A DNA stretch of 64,000 nucleotides from Oleispira sp036960605 (GTDB taxonomy: Bacteria > Pseudomonadota > Gammaproteobacteria > Pseudomonadales > Oceanobacteraceae): contig JBALXI010000017.1 of assembly GCA_036960605.1 (NCBI GenBank), positions 21,927-85,926 on the forward strand, in the 5' to 3' direction. The translations under genes were made by a program, and so were the position numbers. Below, one piece after another: positions 1-8,249 of this stretch (its first letter is position 1; the number at the start of each line of letters is the position of its first letter). The notes beneath the pieces were generated by a model. It saw only the letters and a program-made list of their open reading frames with translations. It searched no databases and was not told the DNA's origin.

Positions 1-926
1 GTTTTAGTTGCAATAAGATCTAGGTCAGTGAATTCAGTATAAGAAAATTGAGGACTAGGTTCTTGTAACCCTGCCACCAAATTCGTCTCTAATACTTCTC
101 TTGTGACGATAGAAGTACCTAGTTTTGTTACCACGCCTTCAACAACGACATCTGCAGTTGTACATTCTGAAATATCCGGTGAATCAAAACGATCAATTGA
201 AGTATCGTAGCTTGTCGTTAGATTATATTCATAAGACATGAAGAAGGTATTGAATTCGTTCTGCATCAAGAAATCAGTAGCATCTACTTTAACTACTTCA
301 TCATCGGAATTTAAAACGAATTTACCATTCTCACTTTGCTGGCTAACTTGTGAGACCGCTGACACGGTTGTGGTATTTTTATAGATGCCATCAACTGAAA
401 AATCGTCTTCAAGAACGACTCTTAAGGGTCCATCAAAGTACGACCCCGAGGTAATACCGTCTTGGCAGCGATAAAAAATAGCGCTTTGCTCAGTTGTAGT
501 AATCGCAACATCAGGGTTAGCAACGATCTTATTTTCTGCTTCATCTGTAATGGTGCATGGCACGACTGCACTAGCAGCGTTTTTGCATACAGGCTCCACC
601 AATACCGCATCAATTGAGCCACTGGCATTACAACTGCGGTCTCTTGAACCTTGCACAAGATTAATGAAACTTGTGAAAATTGCCGACTGGCCAGAATACA
701 AGGTAGCTAACATACTATGACGAGCAACCGCACGATAAGCATGAGAAGCCATCTCGACTTCATTATTTTGATCCCAGTCCAGCGCTGCGATGGTCTTATT
801 AACTTCAATAGGGTCAATCACGGGAGCGGCGCCAATCGTTGTGCTGGAGTCATTAGCACTACAACCGACTAAAGCAATCGCGAGACTTAAGGCGCCATAG
901 CGCGATGTGCGTATTATCTTCAACAT
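1..926 (-). CDS. Lipoprotein of unknown function (partial, C-terminus outside window)
   Basis: An uninterrupted minus-strand frame runs from ATG at 926-924 to the left edge, about 308 residues with no stop. The N-terminus MLKIIRTSRY is followed by a hydrophobic stretch and the lipobox LVGC, with the lipidated Cys at residue 22. This is a lipoprotein signal peptide, so the mature protein should be anchored in a membrane. The rest is hydrophilic, acidic and Cys-containing, with no fold that I recognise. It is divergent from rpsF across a 280-bp shared upstream region. Its function is unknown. The gene call is secure because of the signal peptide and the long open frame. Confidence 0.8.
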   Translation of the reverse strand, partial: MLKIIRTSRYGALSLAIALVGCSANDSSTTIGAAPVIDPIEVNKTIAALDWDQNNEVEMASHAYRAVARHSMLATLYSGQSAIFTSFINLVQGSRDRSCNASGSIDAVLVEPVCKNAASAVVPCTITDEAENKIVANPDVAITTTEQSAIFYRCQDGITSGSYFDGPLRVVLEDDFSVDGIYKNTTTVSAVSQVSQQSENGKFVLNSDDEVVKVDATDFLMQNEFNTFFMSYEYNLTTSYDTSIDRFDSPDISECTTADVVVEGVVTKLGTSIVTREVLETNLVAGLQEPSPQFSYTEFTDLDLIATK

Positions 927-1040
927 TTTGAATTCTCTATTCTTATCATTATTCTTTAGCGCCAGTCTAATCCAGCTGCCGTTAATGGCAAACCTAACAA
1001 CGGCATATTTACCGAATGATCACACAAATCGCGTATTTGA

Positions 1041-1069
1041 TTGAATTTTATCCAGTAGCCTGATAAAAT
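1041..1069 (+). promoter_or_regulatory. Sigma70-type promoter of the rpsF operon
   Basis: A -35 box TTGAAT (1041-1046) is separated by exactly 17 bp from a -10 box TAAAAT (1064-1069), with an extended -10 TGA at 1061-1063. Transcription would start near 1076 and leave a leader of about 130 nt before the rpsF start. The match and the position in front of a ribosomal protein operon make this a good prediction, but it has not been mapped. Confidence 0.6.
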
Positions 1070-1147
1070 CCGGCCTCATTTTTCTGTCTGAGACAGTTAA
1101 ATCTGGCGTAAGTCAGTATTTATCAGTCATACAGCGGAAGACTCCTT

Positions 1148-1181
1148 GCCTTACCAACTCTTAATTGATTCGTTGGAAGGC
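1148..1181 (+). promoter_or_regulatory. Leader hairpin upstream of rpsF (candidate S6:S18 autoregulatory element)
   Basis: Bases 1148-1158 (GCCTT-A-CCAAC) pair with 1172-1181 (GTTGG-AAGGC), giving ten base pairs with one bulged A and a 13-nt loop. The hairpin ends 12 nt before the Shine-Dalgarno sequence AAGGAG of rpsF. Many bacteria carry an S6:S18-binding RNA in this leader. The pairing is seen directly. The assignment to that motif is an inference from position, because the expected conserved bulge is not clearly matched. Confidence 0.4.
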
Positions 1182-1206
1182 TAAACAAACCATAAGGAGC
1201 CTAAAC

Positions 1207-1641
1207 ATGCGTCATTATGAAGTAGTGTTTTTGGTACACCCTGATCAAAGCGAACAAGTTTCAGCTATGGTAGAACGTTATACTGCGTCTATCGAAGAGT
1301 CTGAAGGCACAGTACACCGTTTGGAAGACTGGGGCCGTCGTCACTTGGCATACCCAATCAACAACATCCATAAAGCACATTACGTATTGATGAACATCGA
1401 ATGTTCTCAAGCCGTTCTTGACGAGCTTTCAACTTCTTTCCGTTATAACGATGCTGTTCTTCGTAACATGATTATTCGTCGTGACGAAGCTGTTACTGAA
1501 GTATCTGCAGTTAAAGCGGCTGAAAGCCGTGATGACCGTCGTCGTGATGACCGTCGCCCTGAAGCACCTGTTGCTCCAGTTGCTGATGCCACTGAAACTG
1601 AAGAAGTAGTTGCTGACGCACCTGCTGCTGAAGAAGAATAG
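1207..1641 (+). CDS. rpsF: 30S ribosomal protein S6
   Basis: S6 binds 16S rRNA together with S18 in the platform of the small subunit. The start is placed at 1207 because the product then begins MRHYEVVFLVHPDQSEQV, the usual S6 N-terminus, and AAGGAG lies six bases upstream. An in-frame ATG 42 bp earlier would add an unrelated extension. The 144-residue product has the S6 core in residues 1-100. It ends in a low-complexity tail with an Arg/Asp-rich patch (two copies of DDRR) and then an acidic, Ala/Glu-rich end finishing in three Glu, the kind of C-terminus that RimK-type ligases glutamylate in other bacteria. It is the first gene of the operon, 10 bp before rpsR. The priB gene found between rpsF and rpsR in E. 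coli is absent. Confidence 0.97.
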   Translation: MRHYEVVFLVHPDQSEQVSAMVERYTASIEESEGTVHRLEDWGRRHLAYPINNIHKAHYVLMNIECSQAVLDELSTSFRYNDAVLRNMIIRRDEAVTEVSAVKAAESRDDRRRDDRRPEAPVAPVADATETEEVVADAPAAEEE

Positions 1642-1651
1642 GAGTTTTACC

Positions 1652-1879
1652 ATGGCACGTTTTTTCCGTCGTCGTAAGTTCTGCCGTTTCACTGCTGAAA
1701 ACGTTGTAGAGATTGATTATAAAGATCTTGAAACGTTGAAAGGCTATGTTACTGAAACTGGCAAAATTGTACCAAGCCGTATTACTGGTACTCAAGCAAG
1801 ATATCAGCGTCAATTGTCTACTGCAATTAAACGCGCTCGTTATATTGCTTTATTGCCATACACTGACGCTCATAAGTAA
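1652..1879 (+). CDS. rpsR: 30S ribosomal protein S18
   Basis: The 75-residue product begins MARFFRRRKFCRFTAE and contains the S18 core 'YKDLETLKGYVTETGKIVPS', the same length as E. coli S18. S18 forms a heterodimer with S6 on 16S rRNA. GGAG lies seven bases before the ATG at 1652. An upstream in-frame ATG at 1610 is inside rpsF and was rejected. The gene follows rpsF by 10 bp and precedes the DUF2232 membrane protein by 18 bp, consistent with one operon. Confidence 0.98.
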   Translation: MARFFRRRKFCRFTAENVVEIDYKDLETLKGYVTETGKIVPSRITGTQARYQRQLSTAIKRARYIALLPYTDAHK

Positions 1880-1897
1880 GCGACGGTTATAGTAATA

Positions 1898-2755
1898 ATG
1901 TTTAAAGCCCTAGCTAAATGGACCATGGATAAACCGCTGAACGCAATCATTGCGATTGTTGCGACGCTTTTTATTCCCCTATTATTTTGGCTAGGTGCCG
2001 CTCTGATGGCGCTTTCTATATTGCGTCACGGAGCGAAAGAAGCCGCCAATGTGGTTTTGTGGGGTAGCTTACCGGCGTTTGCTTGGTTAGCTATGGGGGA
2101 TTCAACTCCCCTTATCACAGCCCTTGGCGCTTCGACTTTAGCGATTATCTTACGTTCCAGTGTTGATCTTAGATTAACCTTGATGAGCGCAAGTGGTATC
2201 GGTGTGTTGATTTACCTTGCCCTACCTTTGTTAATGCCTGAGGTATTAGCCGAAGTACAAAAGCAAAGTGAAGTATTATTGTCTGAAGCGTTAAAGGATA
2301 ACCTTGAGCTTTGGCACAGTATTCAACCTAAAGTTGGCCCCTTAATGGTTGGGGCACTGGCCGCAGTGCAAACTATGGTCATGGTTTTATGTCTGTTATT
2401 AGCCCGTTGGTGGCAAGCTGCTTTCTATAACCTCGGTGGTTATAGTGAAGAATTCCATCCTTTAAAATTGCCTGTCGGTTATACCGTAAGCGTGGTTTTA
2501 TTATTGGTTTTTGGCTCTAGTCTTCCTCCGTTCATTAGCGGTACTCTACCCATACTAATCATTCCTCTGATCATCGCAGGTGTTGCATTTGTACACGGCA
2601 TTATCGGACTGAAAAACTTAGGTGGACAATGGCTGTTTGCGTTTTATATAAGCGTATTTTTATTCGGTCCCTACCTATTTACATTACTAATTTTTCTCGC
2701 GCTGATCGATAGTATTATCGACATTCGGGGCAGACTAAAAGACACAGTTGATTGA
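1898..2755 (+). CDS. DUF2232-type polytopic membrane protein (YybS-like)
   Basis: The 285-residue protein is very hydrophobic, with about eight predicted membrane segments (for example residues 15-40, 48-64, 95-120, 160-180, 195-280) and a charged C-terminus. In Pseudomonas and relatives a DUF2232 family protein lies in exactly this place between rpsR and rplI, which is the main reason for the name. The biochemical role is not known. It sits in the S6-S18-L9 operon and its 3' end comes 40 bp before rplI. No catalytic motif can be seen. Confidence 0.8.
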   Translation: MFKALAKWTMDKPLNAIIAIVATLFIPLLFWLGAALMALSILRHGAKEAANVVLWGSLPAFAWLAMGDSTPLITALGASTLAIILRSSVDLRLTLMSASGIGVLIYLALPLLMPEVLAEVQKQSEVLLSEALKDNLELWHSIQPKVGPLMVGALAAVQTMVMVLCLLLARWWQAAFYNLGGYSEEFHPLKLPVGYTVSVVLLLVFGSSLPPFISGTLPILIIPLIIAGVAFVHGIIGLKNLGGQWLFAFYISVFLFGPYLFTLLIFLALIDSIIDIRGRLKDTVD

Positions 2756-2795
2756 GACCAAAAGGCTTCAACTCTGTAGTGCTAAGGATATTATT

Positions 2796-3245
2796 ATGAA
2801 AGTTATTTTATTAGAAAAAGTTGCAAAATTGGGCGGTCTTGGTGACAGCGTAAACGTTAAGCCTGGTTTCGCACGTAACTTCCTTTTGCCACAAGGCAAG
2901 GCAGTTCCTGCAACTAAACTAAACGTAGAACAGTTTGAAACTCGTCGCGCTGATCTTGAAAAAGCGGCTGTTGCGAAACTTACTGCTGCTCAGACTCGTA
3001 AAGCTAAGATCGAAGAAATCGAACTTACTGTTGCTGTTAAATCTGGCGACGAAGGTAAGTTGTTCGGTTCATTGGGCAACCGTGATATCGCTGAGCTTGC
3101 TACTGAAGCTGGTGTTGAGTTGGTTAAAGCTGAAGTTCGCTTGCCGACTGGTCCGATCCGTAACGTTGGTGAGTTCGACATCACTATCCAGCTACACGCT
3201 GAAGTTACTGCTACATTGAAGCTATTGGTTGTTGCTGAAGACTAA
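2796..3245 (+). CDS. rplI: 50S ribosomal protein L9
   Basis: The 149-residue product starts MKVILLEKVAKLGGLGDSV, the conserved L9 N-terminal rRNA-binding domain. A long helix (about 40-75) and a C-terminal domain containing GSLGNRDIA and GEFDI follow. The length equals E. coli L9. The start at 2796 was chosen because AAGGA lies at 2784-2788; a frame open from 2748 would add 16 unrelated residues and overlap the previous gene. L9 binds 23S rRNA near the L1 stalk. It is the last gene of the operon, followed by a strong terminator. Confidence 0.98.
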   Translation: MKVILLEKVAKLGGLGDSVNVKPGFARNFLLPQGKAVPATKLNVEQFETRRADLEKAAVAKLTAAQTRKAKIEEIELTVAVKSGDEGKLFGSLGNRDIAELATEAGVELVKAEVRLPTGPIRNVGEFDITIQLHAEVTATLKLLVVAED

Positions 3246-3277
3246 TCTCTTCTCGCATAAACTTTAGTTTTATAAAG

Positions 3278-3314
3278 ATGCACTATTAGCTTATGCTAGT
3301 AGTGCATTTTTTTT
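3278..3314 (+). terminator. Rho-independent terminator after rplI
   Basis: A 13-bp stem (3278-3290 with 3295-3307, one G-U pair) has a TTAT loop and is followed by eight T from 3307 to 3314. It ends the rpsF-rpsR-DUF2232-rplI transcript before dnaB. Confidence 0.9.
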
Positions 3315-3359
3315 GTTTAAAATCCCTAGATTCTGACCACTGATAACGACCCACTGATA

Positions 3360-4748
3360 ATGACTGACCAAGCTCCTGATCCACAAGTTTTATCGTTACG
3401 CACCCCACCTCATTCAATCGATGCTGAGCAATCAGTGCTCGGTGGCTTGTTATTGGACAATCGTGCTTGGGAATCCGTTTCAGAGGTATTAGAAGACACC
3501 GATTTTTACAGTCATAAGCACCGTAATATTTACCGTGCGATTAAGTCTTTAGTCGATCAAGAACAACCGGTTGATGTGGTTACCGTTTCTGAAGAGCTAG
3601 AAGAATTAGGCACACTCAACGAAATTGGCGGCATCGCATACTTAGGCGAGCTTGCTGACATGACGCCTTCGACTGCCAACAGTGGCGCTTATGGCGTCAT
3701 TGTTAAAGAGCGCTCTCAGCAACGTCGCTTAATCGAAGCCGCCAGTGAAATTACGCTTCAGGCTTATGAGCCAGAAGGTAAAAACTCTCTCGACATCCTT
3801 TCCGATGCGGAGCAAAAAATTGCTCAAATCGCCGAAGGTAATCGTAAAGAAGGCGGCCCCGTTATTGTTGGCCCGCTGTTAAAAAGTACACTAGATCAGT
3901 TAGACGAATTATTTAATAAACCAGAAGGTTTGAGTGGCATCACCTCGGGCTTCACCGAAATTGATAACCGCACTTCAGGCTTCCAAAAAGCCGACATGGT
4001 TGTTGTTGCGGGTCGTCCTTCTATGGGTAAAACGACCTACGCAATGAACTTGGTAGAAAATGCCTTAATCGCCACCAAGCGCCCTTGCATCGTATTCAGT
4101 ATGGAAATGCCGTCTGAATCGATCGTTATGCGTATGCTTTCTTCCATTGGTAAGATCGACCAAACTCGAATTCGTAGCGGTAAGTTGATCGAAGATGATT
4201 GGCCTAAGCTTTCGTCTGCGGTCAACATTTTAAAAGATTTACCCTTATACATTGATGATACGCCCGCATTAACCCCACAAGATATGCGTGCACGCTGTCG
4301 TAAGGTCTATCGTGAGAACGATAATGACATTGGTCTTGTGATGGTCGACTATATGCAGCTAATGCAGGTCACAGGGGCTTCTGAGGGTCGTTCGCAAGAG
4401 ATCTCGGAGATCTCTCGTAGCATGAAGGCTATCGCAAAAGAATTTAGCTGCCCTATCATCGCGTTATCGCAGTTAAACCGTTCCTTGGAGCAACGCCCGA
4501 ATAAACGCCCGGTAATGTCAGATCTACGAGAATCAGGCGCGATCGAGCAGGATGCCGATATCATCGCCTTTATTTATCGCGATGAAGTGTATAACGAAGA
4601 TACCCCTGATAAAGGCATCGCCGAGATCATTACCGGCAAACACCGTAACGGCCCCATCGGTACCGACCGCTTAGCGTTCGTTGGTAAATATACTCGCTTC
4701 GAGAATCTAGCTGCTGGCTACGAAGGCAACTGGGATGATGATGAATAA
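3360..4748 (+). CDS. dnaB: Replicative DNA helicase DnaB
   Basis: This is the hexameric 5'-3' helicase of the replication fork. The 462-residue product has the N-terminal DnaB domain (about 20-120, 'HSIDAEQSVLGGLLLDN'), a linker and a RecA-like C-terminal domain with Walker A GRPSMGKT at 218-225. The downstream motifs 'MVDYMQLM' and 'ALSQLNRSLEQR' are also typical. Length matches the family (E. coli 471). No good Shine-Dalgarno precedes the ATG at 3360; the upstream bases hold a short direct repeat of CCACTGATAA. The gene is separated from rplI by a terminator. In P. aeruginosa and E. coli alr follows directly, but here five genes intervene. Confidence 0.98.
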   Translation: MTDQAPDPQVLSLRTPPHSIDAEQSVLGGLLLDNRAWESVSEVLEDTDFYSHKHRNIYRAIKSLVDQEQPVDVVTVSEELEELGTLNEIGGIAYLGELADMTPSTANSGAYGVIVKERSQQRRLIEAASEITLQAYEPEGKNSLDILSDAEQKIAQIAEGNRKEGGPVIVGPLLKSTLDQLDELFNKPEGLSGITSGFTEIDNRTSGFQKADMVVVAGRPSMGKTTYAMNLVENALIATKRPCIVFSMEMPSESIVMRMLSSIGKIDQTRIRSGKLIEDDWPKLSSAVNILKDLPLYIDDTPALTPQDMRARCRKVYRENDNDIGLVMVDYMQLMQVTGASEGRSQEISEISRSMKAIAKEFSCPIIALSQLNRSLEQRPNKRPVMSDLRESGAIEQDADIIAFIYRDEVYNEDTPDKGIAEIITGKHRNGPIGTDRLAFVGKYTRFENLAAGYEGNWDDDE

Positions 4749-4768
4749 TCGGCAGGACTGCCGATTAT
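4745..4768 (+). terminator. Hairpin overlapping the dnaB stop codon
   Basis: A perfect 10-bp stem (4745-4754 with 4759-4768, loop GGAC) overlaps the dnaB stop. A second small hairpin CGAAC-TTTA-GTTCG follows at about 4772. There is no T tract, so it may stabilise the mRNA end or act as a weak or factor-dependent terminator. Confidence 0.4.
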
Positions 4769-4986
4769 CACGAACTTTAGTTCGCCCGTTGGGCTGAATA
4801 CATCGATGTATGAGGTGAGCAATACACATTATAGTCATCTGATTTTTTAATTGAATAACTCAAAGAAACTATAACTTACGCTGCTGCTGCACAAAAAGAA
4901 CAAATCCTTGATATCCCTGACATACACTTTACAAGTGTTTCCCCTAAACTAAATTCTACTGTTTAATTTAAACACAGAGTTTATTT

Positions 4987-5820
4987 ATGCGCCTAGCCGT
5001 CATGACATGCCTTATCGCTTCCGCCTTGGTCAGCCCAGTAATACTTGCTGAACTGCACCCTATGACGGATGTCGCTATGGCTAAGCAATCAGGCAAAGGC
5101 GTTATTGAAGTATCTGAAACCCTAGCGGGACAAGTGACTCAACCTGGCGGAATAGATGTTTCGTTCACTCGTATAACGATTGGTGCTGATATCGATATAA
5201 ACGCCAATATAAACCGTCTCGTTTTAGGTGAAGGTATTCGCCAAGATGGGCTGGATAACAGCGATAATGCAGATCGCGCAACCGCTGATATCGATTTTGC
5301 CAACATATCTTTAGGTACCATCGACTCTAACGGAGTCGTACACGATTTTAAAATTGTCGATCCTTATATAGAGTTCGCACGTAATAATAGCGGTGACTTA
5401 ATTGGTTTCCGCTTGGGCTTCGGTGAAGTCAACGGCACCATGGGTGTTGAAATAAAAACGCTCTCTGGTGACGTACAAGCTGTGGGGCAGTTGAGCTTAG
5501 GCCCACTTACCATCAACTTAGATTCTTCCGCTCACAATGTTCGTGAAGATGATATTACCGATGATCTGCTAGGCATTGATATTGATCTAGGTAACTTCCA
5601 AAACATGACTTTTACGGGCACTAACAACCTGTACATTGGTCTTCAAAGCACGGCTATCAATTACCCAAAGCTTGGGGCAGGTGCTCAAGGAACTGCACAA
5701 TCAGGGTTTTGGTTGAACCTACAGGATGGCGTCACATCTCCAGGCTTAGGCCTGGACTCTATCATTCCTATATCAGTTAGTAATGAACACCCTATTAACC
5801 GCTTTACGGGTTATTTCTGA
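4987..5820 (+). CDS. Exported protein, first of three tandem paralog-like genes
   Basis: The 277-residue product has a typical Sec signal peptide (hydrophobic residues 1-20, cleavage after ILA-E). The mature start is ELHPMTDVAMAKQSGKG. This is the weakest copy of a motif of the type E-L-x-P-x-x-D-x-x-(L/M)-(A/S)-x-x-(S/N)-G-(Q/K)-x-G that opens all three neighbouring proteins. The rest is rich in Asp, Asn, Ile, Gly and Thr with alternating hydrophobic residues, suggesting a beta-rich extracytoplasmic protein. No Cys remains in the mature protein and no anchor is seen. It resembles DUF6160-type secreted proteins of marine gammaproteobacteria, but that link is from memory of the motif and is not certain. 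The next gene starts 7 bp after its stop. Confidence 0.8.
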   Translation: MRLAVMTCLIASALVSPVILAELHPMTDVAMAKQSGKGVIEVSETLAGQVTQPGGIDVSFTRITIGADIDINANINRLVLGEGIRQDGLDNSDNADRATADIDFANISLGTIDSNGVVHDFKIVDPYIEFARNNSGDLIGFRLGFGEVNGTMGVEIKTLSGDVQAVGQLSLGPLTINLDSSAHNVREDDITDDLLGIDIDLGNFQNMTFTGTNNLYIGLQSTAINYPKLGAGAQGTAQSGFWLNLQDGVTSPGLGLDSIIPISVSNEHPINRFTGYF

Positions 5821-5827
5821 GGTATTT

Positions 5828-6715
5828 ATGCATTATTTTTTATCCTTAATAATTATTATATCCACCTCTGCCTTCGCAGAATTAACCCCTATTAATGATA
5901 CGAACTTGTCTAATGTGAACGGCCAGAATGGCGCGGCTATTGGTTTTGTTTGGGATAATGTTTATGCCACTGGCGAAGATATAAAACTCACGTTAGATTT
6001 TGATTCTGGCATCCCCTTGGTTTTCACAGATTTCTACTGGGTAGGACACGACTCAGCTCGTAAAGGTGATGATGTTTATGGAGGTAATGTGGGCTCGTAT
6101 GACGATCCTTTCTTTCTGAACATTCAAGAAGAGAGCATCACGCTAACCGATGGTGAGACCATAACGGGTACAACGCTGGTCACCGCCTTTCCTGAAGGCT
6201 CATACAAGGGCAGTAATCTAGACGCCGGGAAAATGGATTTAGGTGCCCTCATGACTCTGGAACATGCCAGCGGCAATACCGACGAAACCTGGCTGTTGTT
6301 TAATGGTATGCACTTAGACGGCACGTATTTAAAATCCTGGGCACCCGATGGCGGTGGCCTTGCCATGTCAGGCGAAATTAACTTCCATGCAGATGAACTC
6401 ATTTTTCAAACTGCAACGATAGCTGGTGCCCCCAGCAACAACCCTAATTCAGCATGGCAAATATCAGGGTTTGACCTTTACCTACCCATTGGACATTCAC
6501 TGTATCAGCCCGCTACTTTAACGATTAGTGATGAGCAACAGGTCGTTTTTGAAATTGCTGCAGTTAACAGCAATACCGCTGCTGAGTTTTATGCTGCGCC
6601 AACGGGCTCAATTAGGGCTGAAAATATATCGCTAAATGATTGGAATGCAGGTGCATCTTATATTGAGGGTATTCAGCTACAACACCTAAAGGTACAGACC
6701 CATGACCTTAATTAA
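5828..6715 (+). CDS. Exported protein, second of three tandem paralog-like genes
   Basis: The start is placed at 5828 (MHYFLSLIIIISTSAFA) because a clear signal peptide then begins at once and GAGG lies five bases upstream. An in-frame ATG at 5783 would overlap the previous gene and bury the signal peptide. Cleavage after AFA gives the mature start ELTPINDTNLSNVNGQNG, a strong copy of the shared motif. The product is 295 residues, acidic and beta-rich in appearance, with many Gly, Asp, Asn and Thr. No Cys occurs in the mature part. The function is unknown. The 3' end overlaps the third gene by 14 bp, so the three genes are translated as a unit. Confidence 0.8.
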   Translation: MHYFLSLIIIISTSAFAELTPINDTNLSNVNGQNGAAIGFVWDNVYATGEDIKLTLDFDSGIPLVFTDFYWVGHDSARKGDDVYGGNVGSYDDPFFLNIQEESITLTDGETITGTTLVTAFPEGSYKGSNLDAGKMDLGALMTLEHASGNTDETWLLFNGMHLDGTYLKSWAPDGGGLAMSGEINFHADELIFQTATIAGAPSNNPNSAWQISGFDLYLPIGHSLYQPATLTISDEQQVVFEIAAVNSNTAAEFYAAPTGSIRAENISLNDWNAGASYIEGIQLQHLKVQTHDLN

Positions 6716-7508
6716 AATAATAATAGTACCGTTCTGCCTATTGCTGAGTATCCATACGGTTGCTGAATTAGTACCTGTTGACGAAAATAATCTCGCCAAC
6801 ATATCAGGCCAAGCAGGTATCAGTTTAGACAGTACCGTTGATCTAACAATCGGTAATATTTCCTACCAGCAACGACCGACAGATTCATACTTCATGCTTA
6901 ATGATATTACTGCTCGTTATTCCTATGTGGGTGCAACGATCGATGTTACCGCACGAGGAGCATTACGACTTGGTTTACCAGAAACTCTTCATATCGATGA
7001 GTTTAGCTTTGGCCTCTATAACTCCAAAACTGCCACGATAGATATTAATAACCCCAACGATATTCAAACCTATACGATTTACGCTGATACTTTAGGTAAT
7101 GCTTATGATGGTTTTACCCTAAATATATCAGGCGCAAGCTTAGATAATGGCTCGACAACATTCACTGGCGACTATGTTGGTTCAGCAACACTTGCAGGGA
7201 ATAGAAATACTCAATTAACAATAGTAGAAGCAACTGACATCAGTATTTCGCTAACTTCTGAAGATGATTGCACAACTTTTCTTTTTTGTGATAGCGAAGA
7301 AGATTTTGCACACATTGTTATCGTCGATGAAGATGGAAATATTGTTACTCAGGCAGGGCAAGCAGGAACAAATAATACCAGCTTAAATTATTCTTTTGAT
7401 TCGCCGATTAATAATCACTTTCTAATGAATGCAACATTAACCGGAACCTTCAAGATGGGCGGTGCCATAGAAATGTTTGGCGCCGGTGATGTCGCTTATA
7501 AACGGTAA
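6702..7508 (+). CDS. Exported protein, third of three tandem paralog-like genes
   Basis: The 268-residue product has a signal peptide ending TVA-E and a mature start ELVPVDENNLANISGQAG, the best copy of the motif shared with the two upstream proteins. The remainder is Thr, Asn, Asp and Gly rich and looks like beta structure. A pair of Cys (DDCTTFLFCDSEED, about 190-200) could form a disulfide. It starts inside the end of the second gene with AAAGG upstream, so coupled translation is likely. The gene is convergent with the P-like loader gene, with only about 55 bp between them and no clear terminator. The function is unknown. Confidence 0.8.
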   Translation: MTLIKIIIVPFCLLLSIHTVAELVPVDENNLANISGQAGISLDSTVDLTIGNISYQQRPTDSYFMLNDITARYSYVGATIDVTARGALRLGLPETLHIDEFSFGLYNSKTATIDINNPNDIQTYTIYADTLGNAYDGFTLNISGASLDNGSTTFTGDYVGSATLAGNRNTQLTIVEATDISISLTSEDDCTTFLFCDSEEDFAHIVIVDEDGNIVTQAGQAGTNNTSLNYSFDSPINNHFLMNATLTGTFKMGGAIEMFGAGDVAYKR

Positions 7509-7562
7509 CAAACGATTAACATAAATTTCTAATTTTTATTTATTGCTGTGATGCCTATCTTG

Positions 7563-8249
7563 CTAAAGATCTTTTAATAGCTGCTTCATTTTTTTCTGTA
7601 AATCTTTGCGCTCTATGGGTTTTTCAATGTGGTCAGGTAGCGCTTTAGGTAAAACAATCTCAATACTTTCACCCGCAGCCACTCTTTCAATCAACATCGC
7701 ATAGTTACGTGCAAAAACAGGAAAAGCTTTAGCTTCAACGCTATTGGCTAGAAAAAACCAATCGCTCGACCGCCCAGCATAATAAACCGCAGGATGAGTC
7801 CATTTATATTCTTTCTTCGGGGAAGGCGCACGACACGCTTCTATATAAGCAGAATGCGCATCTGGCATGCCCAATAATTTATGCGCCGAAGAGTTACAGG
7901 CTTCAACCACATCATGAACATTCGGTAAGAACTTCTGTTGCTTCACGACTTGCTCAGCGGCAAACATTATCGTTTCTGCAGGGTAATCTACCAGTAACCG
8001 AGCCCACAGCTGCTTGGCCATAATCACGGTATCGTGATCAGGAAAGGCTTTTAAAAATTGATTATGGTAATTAAAGCGGAACAGTTCGAAAATCTGATTA
8101 ATGGCAGATTTTTGATCTATATCTAACGGCCGTTGAGCACGATGCGCTTTCTCATTACCAGTCTGTGTCGGTGAGACGCTGCCTGCTTGCTGCAGCTGTT
8201 GCGTAACCTGGTTCAGAATTGGATTGAGTACCGCTTTGCGATCCCGCAT
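7563..8249 (-). CDS. Phage lambda P-like replicative helicase loader
   Basis: The 228-residue product has a Gln-rich N-terminus (about 1-45) followed by a region resembling lambda replication protein P: 'FELFRFNYHNQFLKAFP', a Trp-containing helix (KQLWARLL), 'FLPNVHDVVEACN', 'YIEACRAPSP' and a C-terminal helical stretch after 'GESIEIVLP'. Lambda P family proteins bind DnaB and load it on DNA. The start is taken as ATG 8249 with AAAGG just upstream; a GTG at 8261 in the same frame lacks this site. It overlaps the end of the DnaT-like gene by 95 bp in another frame, which points to tight co-expression. The family assignment is by motif recognition, so loader function is an inference. Confidence 0.72.
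   Translation of the reverse strand: MRDRKAVLNPILNQVTQQLQQAGSVSPTQTGNEKAHRAQRPLDIDQKSAINQIFELFRFNYHNQFLKAFPDHDTVIMAKQLWARLLVDYPAETIMFAAEQVVKQQKFLPNVHDVVEACNSSAHKLLGMPDAHSAYIEACRAPSPKKEYKWTHPAVYYAGRSSDWFFLANSVEAKAFPVFARNYAMLIERVAAGESIEIVLPKALPDHIEKPIERKDLQKKMKQLLKDL

Noticed and set aside
422..658. Minus-strand open frame of 78 codons
   Set aside because: It is in another frame of the same strand as the longer lipoprotein frame that runs from 926 to the edge and has a signal peptide and lipobox.
2935..3219. Plus-strand open frame of 94 codons within rplI
   Set aside because: It is a +1-type shadow of rplI, Leu-rich and without a ribosome site.
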